Below, piece by piece: positions 32,886-40,573 of a DNA stretch of 41,937 nucleotides. The stretch is from Patescibacteria group bacterium UBA1400. Its GTDB lineage: Bacteria; Patescibacteriota; Microgenomatia; UBA1400. The stretch spans positions 1 through 41,937 of the forward strand of contig DBQG01000016.1 of NCBI GenBank assembly GCA_002305125.1, written 5' to 3'. The position numbers and the translations under genes are program-made. The first letter of the stretch is position 1; each line of letters starts with the position of its first letter. The notes beneath the pieces were generated by a model. That model was not told the DNA's origin. It did not search any database and worked only from the letters and a program-made list of their open reading frames with translations.

Positions 32886-33696
32886 AAGAAAAAAGTCCTT
32901 TCTTCCATAAGAGTTTATAAAGAAAAAATAAAATAAAAGCCCAACCACCCTGAATTAAGACTCTTATCCCTAAATCAAAGAAAGTGACCTCCTGGGTCAA
33001 AACCTGCAGAGGAAAAGCAAACACATAATAAAAGGGCAGTCCCAAATTAATCTTTTGCAACCACAAGGGTAGGAGTGAAGGTGGAAAAGCCAGCCCTCCC
33101 AAAAGCCAATAAAATATATCCCTTAAATGAAAAAGGGTTGTTGTCTGCACCAGCCAAAAAGCAGCCACCCCGCAAAGATAATCTAAAAAAGCAGAAATTA
33201 AAAAAGAGAAAGTAAAAATAAGCATTAAGGCAATTAATTTAAAAAAGGACAAGTTTAAACTCAAACTCTGATTAAAAATTTTTAAAAAGAGAAAAAACAG
33301 GGGTAAAAAAAGCAGCGTCTGCAAACTCCTCCAGCTTACCTCTTCAGTAAAAATCCTTTTTAAATAAGAAAAAGGTTTTAAAAGATGAAAAGAAAGCTGT
33401 CCGGTATAAATTTCCTGAGTAATAACATTTTTACCTGAACCTGTAGTTAAAAACTGTCTTACCAAACTTAATAAAACATACCAGGAAAACATCTGCTCAA
33501 AACTTAAACCTGCCACTTTATCCTGATTTTGAAAAACGGCCTGCCAGACAATAATTAAAACCACTAAAGGAGCCATATCAATAACTGACCATAAAAATAC
33601 TTGGGGCCGGTAGTAAAAAAATGTCTGCAGATAGTTTTCCAGATAAGCCCTAATCTTTTTAAAATCTCCGGAAACCTGCTTGTTTTTATAAAACAT
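32866..33696 (-). CDS. ABC-2 type permease, pair B, A-type member
   Basis: The 276-residue protein has about six helices and the turn IYTGQLSFHLLKPFSYLKR. LPFYYVFAFPLQVLTQE and the end LWKKGLFSYAAWGN match A-type members of the other pairs (LPFQYVFYLPAQILLGK and FKKGLKVNSAFGG in 34513). A hydrophilic N-terminal segment of about 25 residues precedes the first helix. It follows the first permease pair after 31 nt and overlaps its own partner by 20 nt. Confidence 0.82.
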   Translation of the reverse strand: MFYKNKQVSGDFKKIRAYLENYLQTFFYYRPQVFLWSVIDMAPLVVLIIVWQAVFQNQDKVAGLSFEQMFSWYVLLSLVRQFLTTGSGKNVITQEIYTGQLSFHLLKPFSYLKRIFTEEVSWRSLQTLLFLPLFFLFLKIFNQSLSLNLSFFKLIALMLIFTFSFLISAFLDYLCGVAAFWLVQTTTLFHLRDIFYWLLGGLAFPPSLLPLWLQKINLGLPFYYVFAFPLQVLTQEVTFFDLGIRVLIQGGWAFILFFLYKLLWKKGLFSYAAWGN

Positions 33697-33727
33697 AGTT
33701 AAACAACATAAATAATAAAGTTAAATT

Positions 33728-34513
33728 TTAACCAACACTCTGGTAATATTTTAAAGCAAAAGCAAGAAGTTTGCTTGACAAAAATAAAAGCAGCAGGCTG
33801 ATAAAAACTCCGTAAAGCAAATAAGGAAAAGAAATAAGACCAAGCAGGGCTTTGGCAGGAATAGTAGTGATAAAGGTTAAGGGCAAAAGATAAAAAAAGA
33901 TGTTTGCCAGCAAACCGGGCAAGATATCAAAAGGCAGGGCAGTAACTCTTAAAATAGGATGAAAAAGTTCATAAATATTTTCAATATTCCCAAACCAAAA
34001 ACTAAGCAGGCAGGACATAAACCACAGGCTATAAACAATCAGACATGAAGTTAAAAGGAAAAACAGATACAAAACAACCGAAGCCAGACTAACAGTAATG
34101 TTGTTTTGTACTAAAACATAACCTAGGATAAACCATCCTAAAATAAATCTTATAAAAGGGCGCAGATAAAATTGACGCAAAGACAAATAAAATTGGGGTG
34201 AGACAGGCTTAAGCAAAACCGAGTCCAGCTCTCCTAAGTAAACAAACCTAGCAATTTTTTTAAGATTCTGCCTAAACAAGGACTTAACCAGTGAGTGAAC
34301 CAGCAAAAAAGTGGCTGCCAGCACCAAAGATCTTTCATAAGTCCAGTCTCCAACCTGATCTATATGTTGAAAAATGAAAACATATAAAAAAACATAAACC
34401 AGACCCCAGCCAAAGTTAATCAGGGTAAGCAAAAAAAAGTTTTCCCGGTACTGCAGTTCGGTAACTAAAGATGTTTTAACAAAACTAAGATAAAGCCTAA
34501 GATGCCTTTTCAT
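33728..34513 (-). CDS. ABC-2 type permease, pair A, B-type member
   Basis: The 261-residue protein has about six helices. The turn VYLGELDSVLLKPVSPQFY at about 91-109 has the same GELDxxLLKP form as the 32076 gene (GELDFYLLKP). LPLTFITTIPAKALLG near 210-225 parallels IPLAFVTSIPARVLLG in that gene. Its ATG overlaps the stop of 34513-35316 by one base (TAATG), so the two are translationally coupled. Confidence 0.82.
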   Translation of the reverse strand: MKRHLRLYLSFVKTSLVTELQYRENFFLLTLINFGWGLVYVFLYVFIFQHIDQVGDWTYERSLVLAATFLLVHSLVKSLFRQNLKKIARFVYLGELDSVLLKPVSPQFYLSLRQFYLRPFIRFILGWFILGYVLVQNNITVSLASVVLYLFFLLTSCLIVYSLWFMSCLLSFWFGNIENIYELFHPILRVTALPFDILPGLLANIFFYLLPLTFITTIPAKALLGLISFPYLLYGVFISLLLLFLSSKLLAFALKYYQSVG

Positions 34514-35316
34514 TAGCCTCCAAAAGCAGAATTAACTTTCAGCCCTTTTTTAAAAATCAAGTTTAAAAGCAGAATAAAAATCAATAACCAGACAAGCTGA
34601 ATAAACAAATTAACAACAATCTCCTCTGATTGCATTTTTCCCAAAAGAATCTGAGCCGGCAGGTAAAAGACATATTGAAAAGGCAAAAAGGAGGCCAGTT
34701 TTTGCATAAAAACAGGCAAAAGCTCCAAGGGAAGCAACAGGCCGCCGAAAAACCAAAAGACAAGCTCTTCCAAAGAAGTAAGCCATTCGGTTTGGGTAAA
34801 CCAAAAAGAAGTAAAGCCAATAGCCATTTTAAGAGTAAAATACATAAAAAAGCCAATAAAACTGCTTAAAAAGAAATAGCTTAGATTAACAGTAGTTATA
34901 AACTCCAAACTGGTTTGTTTTAAAAAGAAAATATAAAGCAGGATGAGCAAGGGAATAAGATATAAAAGTTTTAAGAACTTATAAGCTAGCTCATAACAAA
35001 GCTTCATTAAAATTAAATTAATTGGCCTGGGAAGATAAACATTAATTTGGCCGCTATAAATTTCTGCCTGTAGGGTTTCTTCAGGATGAGTTAAAACCAG
35101 ATTACGGGCAAAAATAACTACTAGATAGTATAAAGCCAGTGAAGAATAATCAAACCCTGCCACCTGATGCCGGGTCTTAAAAACGGCAGTCCAAAATAAA
35201 AGCATCATTAAGGCAGGGCCTATATCCCAAAAAAACCATACTAAAAGCCTAAATCTATAGGCAAAAGATTTTTTTACTGAAATTATAAATGAAGCTGTAT
35301 ATTTATCTAGCTCCAT
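34513..35316 (-). CDS. ABC-2 type permease, pair A, A-type member (first gene of the cluster)
   Basis: The 267-residue protein has about six helices. The turn reads IYSGQINVYLPRPINLI, with PRP instead of the LKP seen in the other five, a small divergence. LPFQYVFYLPAQILLGK and the end FKKGLKVNSAFGG fit A-type members. It opens the run of six permeases. Two exact 14-bp direct repeats lie in its upstream region (35322-35335 and 35352-35365). No ribosome site is evident. Confidence 0.82.
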   Translation of the reverse strand: MELDKYTASFIISVKKSFAYRFRLLVWFFWDIGPALMMLLFWTAVFKTRHQVAGFDYSSLALYYLVVIFARNLVLTHPEETLQAEIYSGQINVYLPRPINLILMKLCYELAYKFLKLLYLIPLLILLYIFFLKQTSLEFITTVNLSYFFLSSFIGFFMYFTLKMAIGFTSFWFTQTEWLTSLEELVFWFFGGLLLPLELLPVFMQKLASFLPFQYVFYLPAQILLGKMQSEEIVVNLFIQLVWLLIFILLLNLIFKKGLKVNSAFGG

Positions 35317-35321
35317 ACTTA

Positions 35322-35365
35322 AAAGCCTTATTTAACAAAAATCTATGTAACAAAGCCTTATTTAA
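35322..35365. repeat. Two 14-bp direct repeats with 30-bp period upstream of the ABC-2 cluster
   Basis: AAAGCCTTATTTAA occurs at 35322-35335 and again at 35352-35365, exactly 30 bp apart (about three helical turns). They lie just upstream of the first permease gene on its 5' side, where a regulator could bind as a phased pair. No protein is known to bind them. Confidence 0.6.
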
Positions 35366-35399
35366 ACACTTATAATAAGCCATCTATATATGATAAACA

Positions 35400-35675
35400 T
35401 TATTTAACAGCTTTTTTAAGTTGTTTTGCCACAGTAAATCTAATGACTCTGTGAGCTTTATGAACTACGGGAGTAGGATCAGTAGGACTCCGACGGCCTT
35501 TCTTGTCTTTGACTTTAGTAACACTAAAAGTGCCAAAGCTTGAAATAGTAACCTTCTCCCCCTTTTTCAAAACTCTGCTAATTTCAGAAAAAATTACTTC
35601 AATTGCTTCTTTAGCAGCTTTTTTGGTTAAATGAGCTTTTTTAGCTACGATATTCACGAGTTCTGATTTTTTCAT
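35400..35675 (-). CDS. hup: HU/IHF family DNA-binding protein
   Basis: The 91-residue protein has the standard HU length. MKKSELVNIVAKKAHLTKKAAKEAI forms the helical dimer core, and KGEKVTISSFGTFSV the family signature. The arm region is unusual: where most HU proteins read GRNPxTGxxIxIPA, this has GRRSPTDPTPVVHKAHRVIRF, keeping a Pro for DNA intercalation but replacing the Gly-containing tip. AAAGGAGGTG lies 6 nt before the ATG, one of the strongest ribosome sites here, as expected for an abundant nucleoid protein. The gene follows rny by 39 nt. Confidence 0.94.
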   Translation of the reverse strand: MKKSELVNIVAKKAHLTKKAAKEAIEVIFSEISRVLKKGEKVTISSFGTFSVTKVKDKKGRRSPTDPTPVVHKAHRVIRFTVAKQLKKAVK

Positions 35676-35714
35676 TTACTTTCACCTCCTTTGCAGTTTA
35701 AATTTTCTTGTCCT

Positions 35715-37229
35715 TTATTTGGCCACTTCACTAGCTCTTACTTCTCTTATCACATTTACCTTTACCTGCCCCGGATAAGTCAGCTCTTTTTGAATCCTAT
35801 CACTTAAGTCCTTGGCCATGGTAACACAGGCAGCATCGGAAATCTGGCCGGGATTAACAATAACCCTCACTTCTCTACCGGCCTGAATGGCATAAGCTTC
35901 ATCAACTCCTTCAAATGATTTTGCCAGTTCTTCCAATTTTTCCAATCTAGTTACATACTCTTCATAATCTTCGTACCTGGCTCCGGGTCTGGATCCGGAA
36001 ATAGCATCAGAAATATAAACCAGAATTGCCTCTAAAGACGTAAAGGGTTCATCCTCATGATGCTGGGCCACACAATCAATTACCTGGCTGGGCATGCTGT
36101 ATTTTTTCAAAAAGTTTACTCCTACTTCCACATGAGAACCTTCCTCTTCGGTAATAACCTTACCGATATCATGAAGCAAACAACCAAGTCTGACGATATT
36201 AACATTAGCTCCAATCTCATGAGCCAAATGAAGCCCAATTTTGGTTTCTTCCAAAGTATGGGCAATCATATTCTGACCATAAGAAAAACGGTACTTAAAT
36301 CTTCCCAAGACTTTAATTATATCTGAGGGAAGATTATAAACCTTAACTTTATGAGCCAGTTCTTCTCCGGCTTTAAAAATAATCCTCTCAATATCTTTTT
36401 GGGTTTGCTCAACTACTTCCTCAATCCTGGTTGGCTGAATCCTACCGTCAGAAATCAGTTTTTCCAAAGAAACTCTGGCAATCTCTCTTCTAATTGAGTC
36501 GAAACTGGAAAGCCTGATCACTCCCTCTTCATCCAGGTCCACATCAACACCAGTAGCTTTCTCAAAAGCCCTGATGTTCCTACCTTCCCTGCCGATAATT
36601 CTTCCCTTCATATCCTCATCAGGAGCTTTAACAGCGGAAACCGTAAACTCCGGCACATAATCTGTCGCTCCCCGATACATTGAGTCAACCAGGATTTCCC
36701 TAGCTCTTTCATCAGCCTGCTGTTTGGCTTTTTCTTCAGCTTCTTTTATCTGACGAGCTACATCTTCAGTTAATTTTTTTTCTGTTGCCTGTAAAAGCAG
36801 TTCTTTAGCTTCTTTGGCAGTCAAGGAGGCCGCCCTTTCAAGCTTTTCAAGCTGTTTTTGCTTAATATCTTCTACTTCGTCAAATTTTTGCTCAAGCTTT
36901 GAACTTCTATCCTGCAAGGTCTTTTGCTGCTCTTCTAAAGCTCCCTGCCTGCGGCTAAGATCAGCCTGCTGCTGTCTTGCCAATCTATCAGCCTCTTCTT
37001 TAATCTTTAAAGCTTCGTCTTTAGCCTCCAGAACTATTTCCCTGGCTTGGTTTTTAGCTTCCTGAATAGCTCTCTGAGCCTGTTTTAAAGCTTGTTTGGA
37101 AGGTTTAACCTTTACCTGCTGTTGGGGTTGGGGCTGCTGAGGCTGCACTTTTTTTTCAAGTTTGACCTGCTTTGCCTTAAACTGGGGCTGTTTTTGAAAA
37201 ATACCCCCTAATTTTCCTAAAAATGACAT
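35715..37229 (-). CDS. rny: Ribonuclease Y without an N-terminal membrane anchor
   Basis: The 504-residue protein has the RNase Y layout after residue 45. A long coiled coil (about 45-180, rich in Gln, Lys and Glu) is followed by a KH domain with GRIIGREGRNI (209-219), and an HD domain with LLHDIGKV (His353, Asp354) and QHHEDEPFTSLEA. It starts mRNA decay by endonucleolytic cuts. In Firmicutes it begins with a transmembrane helix. Here residues 1-45 are hydrophilic (FQKQPQFKAKQVKLEKKVQP), so this version is probably soluble or held by another protein. A 170-nt gap to recX holds an inverted repeat. Confidence 0.92.
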   Translation of the reverse strand: MSFLGKLGGIFQKQPQFKAKQVKLEKKVQPQQPQPQQQVKVKPSKQALKQAQRAIQEAKNQAREIVLEAKDEALKIKEEADRLARQQQADLSRRQGALEEQQKTLQDRSSKLEQKFDEVEDIKQKQLEKLERAASLTAKEAKELLLQATEKKLTEDVARQIKEAEEKAKQQADERAREILVDSMYRGATDYVPEFTVSAVKAPDEDMKGRIIGREGRNIRAFEKATGVDVDLDEEGVIRLSSFDSIRREIARVSLEKLISDGRIQPTRIEEVVEQTQKDIERIIFKAGEELAHKVKVYNLPSDIIKVLGRFKYRFSYGQNMIAHTLEETKIGLHLAHEIGANVNIVRLGCLLHDIGKVITEEEGSHVEVGVNFLKKYSMPSQVIDCVAQHHEDEPFTSLEAILVYISDAISGSRPGARYEDYEEYVTRLEKLEELAKSFEGVDEAYAIQAGREVRVIVNPGQISDAACVTMAKDLSDRIQKELTYPGQVKVNVIREVRASEVAK

Positions 37230-37291
37230 AATCTTTTCACTTGATGATATTTACGAATATCAAACAAGAGCCTCTTTTAAATTTACACACG

Positions 37292-37387
37292 AAGTGATAA
37301 ACGGCTATTAGTCGTCCTGGGAAGATATTGATGCTGGTTTTAATGCTTTTATATACTTCATAGAAACTTTTTTGTCGATTATCACTT
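37292..37387 (-). other. Intergenic element between recX and rny: inverted repeat and possible small ORF
   Basis: AAGTGATAA (37292-37300) and TTATCACTT (37379-37387) are perfect 9-bp inverted arms enclosing 78 nt, which could fold as a closed RNA element in the rny leader. The same stretch contains a GTG-started minus frame of 25 codons (37308-37385, ending KPASISSQDD) preceded by AGGAG at very short spacing. I cannot decide between a structured leader, a small RNA, a small protein and chance. Confidence 0.3.
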
Positions 37388-37399
37388 ACTCCTATTTTA

Positions 37400-38047
37400 T
37401 TACTTTTCTAAAAGTTCGTCAATGATATTTTTGATGATTCTATAATCAAAACCCTTTCTTTGCAAATGAGAAAAAAGTTTTCTTTTTTGCTCCATAAAAG
37501 GTTTGTTTTTTAAACTTCTTAATTTTTTCTCCGCTTGGTTTTTAGCTAATTTTTCTAAACTTTGATTATTTAAATTAGATAAAACACGGATGACTATCTG
37601 ACTATCTACTCCTTTTTGAAGCAGTTCAGCTTTTAACATTCTTTTACCCTTGGGCCTAAAGTTAAGCCTTTGTTCAACCCACCAAATTGCAAAAACTTCA
37701 TCATTTATAAGCTTCAGCTCTTCAAGTTTTTGGAAAATTTTTTCCCTTAACTTTTTTTTAAGAACCAAAGAAACATTTTGTTTGTAAAAATGTTTTTCCA
37801 GGTAATCTACAATCTCCCTGTAGCTTCTTGGCCGATAAGAAAGAAGGTTTAATACTCTGGTTAAAACTTTTTCGTATTGGGACTTTAGGTAAAGGTTGCT
37901 AACAGTCTCAGAAGACAGCTGCTGTCCATTCCTTAAACTGTTTTTAACTACCTCATCTAAAGAAAGACTAAAAGCATACCTGCCGTCAAAAAACAGATTA
38001 ACTCTTTTTTGATTTTTCTGGATTTTAAGATCAGTTACTACAACCAA
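37400..38047 (-). CDS. recX: RecX family regulator of RecA
   Basis: The 215-residue protein has the RecX three-helix-repeat look: RVLNLLSYRPRSYREIVDYLEKHF, then INDEVFAIWWVEQRLNFRPKGKRML, and a C-terminal FSHLQRKGFDYRIIKNIIDEL. The R(P)RS and RPKGK turns are family marks. The start is TTG 38047, the codon directly after the recA stop, with AAGGAAG inside the recA end as ribosome site. RecX inhibits or modulates RecA filaments, and the abutting arrangement is the common one. Confidence 0.9.
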   Translation of the reverse strand: MVVVTDLKIQKNQKRVNLFFDGRYAFSLSLDEVVKNSLRNGQQLSSETVSNLYLKSQYEKVLTRVLNLLSYRPRSYREIVDYLEKHFYKQNVSLVLKKKLREKIFQKLEELKLINDEVFAIWWVEQRLNFRPKGKRMLKAELLQKGVDSQIVIRVLSNLNNQSLEKLAKNQAEKKLRSLKNKPFMEQKRKLFSHLQRKGFDYRIIKNIIDELLEK

Positions 38048-39091
38048 CTACTCTTCCTTTTGTTCGCCTACTTCTTTTAAATCAGCTTTACCTGTTTTGG
38101 CTTTTTTCCAGATTGCTTCTTTAATCTGATCAGCCAACTTAGGTTTTTCTTCTAATACTTCCTTAGAAGCCTCTCTTCCCTGAGCCAAGACTTCACCTTT
38201 GTATTTGAAAAAAGAACCTGACTTTTCAATAATTCCAAACTCCACCCCTACATCAATCAGGCCTCCGGCTTTAGAAATACCCCCTTTATTCATAATATCA
38301 AGCTCAGCAATTCTAAAAGGAGGAGCCATCTTGTTTTTAACAACTTTGACTCTGTGCCTTGAACCAACAACCTCCTCACCCTCAGTAATATTACCGATCT
38401 TTCGGGAGTCCATTCTAATGCTTGAATAAAACTTTAAGGCCATACCACCGCTGGTTGTTTCCGGATTACCAAACATAACTCCGATCTTCATTCTCAGTTG
38501 ATTGGTAAAAATCATTACTGTTTTTGATTTGGAAATAGCCCCTGAAAGCTTTCTCATTGCCTGGCTCATTAATCTTGCCTGAACCCCTACCATAGCATCA
38601 CCCATTTCCCCCTCAATTTCTGCCTTAGGCACCAAGGCCGCCACCGAATCAACGCAAATAACATCAAGGCCTCCGGAACGAATAAGGGTTTCCGCAATCT
38701 CCAAAGCCTGCTCACCTGTATCAGGCTGAGAAATCAAAAGATCATCTAGCTTTACTCCAATTGATTCTGCTCTTAAAGGATCCAGGGCATGTTCGGCATC
38801 AATAAAAGCAGCCGTACCGCCTTTTTTCTGGGCTTCGGCAATAACATGAAGACAGATAGTTGTTTTTCCTGATGCCTCAGGACCGTAAATTTCTACAATT
38901 CTGCCGCTGGGCAAACCACCAATCCCTAAAGCCAGATCAAGAGCAATTGAACCGGTGGGAATAACATCAACTTTAAAATCTTGACTTTGTTGATCTCCAA
39001 GCTTCATGATGGAGCCCTTGCCATACTGTTTTTCTATCTGCTCCATTGCCGCTTTCACTGCCTGGAGCTTTTGTTTATCCTCATTAACCAT
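38048..39091 (-). CDS. recA: Recombinase RecA
   Basis: The 347-residue protein has every RecA landmark. Walker A is GPEASGKTT (70-78), then FIDAEHALDP, the Walker B region DVICVDSVAAL, loop L1 GEMGDAMVGVQARLMSQAMR and loop L2 with IFTNQLRMKIGVMFGNPET. An acidic end (GEQKEE) is present. It catalyses strand exchange and repair. AGGAGG precedes the ATG. I see no LexA-type box (CGAAC-N4-GTTCG) upstream, so damage control, if any, is by another route. recX follows without a gap. Confidence 0.98.
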   Translation of the reverse strand: MVNEDKQKLQAVKAAMEQIEKQYGKGSIMKLGDQQSQDFKVDVIPTGSIALDLALGIGGLPSGRIVEIYGPEASGKTTICLHVIAEAQKKGGTAAFIDAEHALDPLRAESIGVKLDDLLISQPDTGEQALEIAETLIRSGGLDVICVDSVAALVPKAEIEGEMGDAMVGVQARLMSQAMRKLSGAISKSKTVMIFTNQLRMKIGVMFGNPETTSGGMALKFYSSIRMDSRKIGNITEGEEVVGSRHRVKVVKNKMAPPFRIAELDIMNKGGISKAGGLIDVGVEFGIIEKSGSFFKYKGEVLAQGREASKEVLEEKPKLADQIKEAIWKKAKTGKADLKEVGEQKEE

Positions 39092-39206
39092 AAAAACCTC
39101 CTAAAATTTAGTTAAAATTTCCGAAGTTTAAATTAAAATTACAATAAACAGGCCGTTTTTGACCAGCAACCCTTGCGTTTTTGCAAAGCTGCCAGTTTCC
39201 GGTCAT

Positions 39207-39269
39207 TTATTTACCTTTTTTCTCTTTTTTACTGTCTTTTTTACTGCCACAGCCACAACAACAGCCCAT
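39207..39269 (-). CDS. Cys-rich 20-residue microprotein
   Basis: Translation from ATG 39269 gives MGCCCGCGSKK followed by a basic tail (DSKKEKKGK) and TAA at 39207. AAGGAGG stands 5 nt before the ATG, an optimal ribosome site. Four cysteines in five positions (CCCGC) suggest a metal- or redox-active head, and nine lysines occupy the rest. It begins 48 nt after the peroxiredoxin stop, and no terminator lies between them, so it may share that transcript. I know no characterised relative. The 115 nt from here to recA contain an imperfect stem-loop (GACC near 39201 to GGTC near 39160) without a T run. Confidence 0.55.
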   Translation of the reverse strand: MGCCCGCGSKKDSKKEKKGK

Positions 39270-39316
39270 AAGTTCCTCCTTAAATTATAATTTAAGTTTT
39301 ATTGTAACACCTTGTT

Positions 39317-39883
39317 TTAAATTTTACCAACCAGTTTCAGGCCTGGTTTTAAAGTCTTTTCTCCAGGCTGCCAGGAAACAGGACAAACCTCTCCCTTATG
39401 AGCAAAGGCATATTGCAAAGCCTGAAGCTTACGGAAAATTTCACTAATACTCCTGCCAATATCATTATCATGCATCTCATATGCTTTCAACTTATGTTCA
39501 GGATTGATAATAAAACTGGCACGTAGAGACAAACCCTCATCCTCAAGATAAGTTCCAAAGTTCTGGCAGATCTTTCCGTTCGGATCAGCTCCCATCGGAT
39601 AGTTAACTTTTTTAATCGCCTCTGACTGATCATGCCAGGCCTTATGAACCCAAACCGTATCAGTACTAAGACTTAAAATTTCTGCTCCTGCTGCTTGAAA
39701 CTTTGAATAGTAATTCGCAGCTTCTTCCAGTTCAGTAGGACAAACAAAGGTAAAATCAGCCGGATAAAATAAAATAATAAGCCATTTATCTTTACTCAGT
39801 TTATATAAACTGGTTTTACTGATCTTGTCTTTTTGAAAAACTTCCAAAGTAAAATCGGTTATCCTATCATTGACCCTAATCAT
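39317..39883 (-). CDS. ahpC: Typical 2-Cys peroxiredoxin (AhpC/Prx1)
   Basis: The 188-residue protein has the peroxidatic site PADFTFVCPTELEEAA (Cys48) and the resolving site GEVCPVSW (Cys167), so it is a 2-Cys enzyme. LSTDTVWVHKAWHD and SLRASFIINPEHKL are family motifs. It reduces H2O2, organic peroxides or peroxynitrite; its electron donor (AhpF or thioredoxin) is not in the window. AAAGGAGG precedes the ATG. It lies 83 nt downstream of SOD and may be under the same control as the PerR-type cluster, but I see no clear operator here. Confidence 0.95.
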   Translation of the reverse strand: MIRVNDRITDFTLEVFQKDKISKTSLYKLSKDKWLIILFYPADFTFVCPTELEEAANYYSKFQAAGAEILSLSTDTVWVHKAWHDQSEAIKKVNYPMGADPNGKICQNFGTYLEDEGLSLRASFIINPEHKLKAYEMHDNDIGRSISEIFRKLQALQYAFAHKGEVCPVSWQPGEKTLKPGLKLVGKI

Positions 39884-39966
39884 TAACCTCCTTTATTTTT
39901 TAATTAAAAATCTTGTAAGAGATAAAATTTTAATTATTAACCCAATTTAGTTTTAAATCTTCATCC

Positions 39967-40572
39967 TTACTGCCCAACTGCTTCTAGATTTTTATTAACC
40001 TGATCCCAGTTAATGATGTTAAAAAAAGCCTCTATGTAGTCGGCCCGTTTATTTTGATATTTTAAGTAATAAGCATGTTCCCAAACATCCAAAGCAAGCA
40101 GGGGAGTTTTTCCCTGACTTAAAGGTGAATCCTGATTTTGGGTGGCTACAATCTCAAGTTGGCCCCTGTCTACAACTAACCAAGCCCAGCCGCTGCCAAA
40201 AAGATTAAGAGCTGCCAAACTAAACTGTTGGCGAAACTCATCATATTGATTAAAATGATTGGTTATCAGCTTTAAAATCTCTCCGCTAGGCTCGCCGCCG
40301 TTCTTTTTTAAAAGCGGCCAGAAAAAGCTATGGTTAACATAACCGCCGCCATTGTTTTTAACAGCCATTCTAATTTCCTGAGGGATAACATCTAAATCCC
40401 TTAAAAGCTCTTCAGCCGACTTCTCCTGAAACTCAGGATACTCGCTTAAAGCCTGGTTAAACTTGTCCGTATAACCCTGATGATGCTTATCATGATGAAC
40501 TCGCATGGTTTGTTCATCAATAAAAGGTTCTAAGGCATCGTAGGCATAAGGCAAATCCGGTAATTTATACAT
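39967..40572 (-). CDS. sodA: Superoxide dismutase, Fe/Mn family
   Basis: I place the start at ATG 40572 (201 residues, MYKLPDLPYAYDALEP), behind GGAGGAG. The metal ligands are His26 (VHHDKHHQGY), His81 (GGYVNHSFFW), Asp162 and His166 (LDVWEHAYYLKYQNKR). GSGWAWLVVD is the usual central motif. The GG before the second His and the NQDSPL motif lean towards Mn or cambialistic use, but this cannot be settled by eye. The ATG is one base after the ferritin stop, so it belongs to the fur-ferritin-sod operon. Confidence 0.95.
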   Translation of the reverse strand: MYKLPDLPYAYDALEPFIDEQTMRVHHDKHHQGYTDKFNQALSEYPEFQEKSAEELLRDLDVIPQEIRMAVKNNGGGYVNHSFFWPLLKKNGGEPSGEILKLITNHFNQYDEFRQQFSLAALNLFGSGWAWLVVDRGQLEIVATQNQDSPLSQGKTPLLALDVWEHAYYLKYQNKRADYIEAFFNIINWDQVNKNLEAVGQ

Positions 40573-40573
40573 T

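Noticed and set aside
37301..37345. Resemblance of GTCCTGGGAAG...GATGCTGG to the SRP RNA core
   Set aside because: The GGAAGGAAGCAGC-type core is not present and the flanks do not pair as an SRP helix.
39092..39140. LexA-type SOS box before recA
   Set aside because: No CGAAC-N4-GTTCG-like palindrome is present; the interval is plain AT-rich sequence with a ribosome site.
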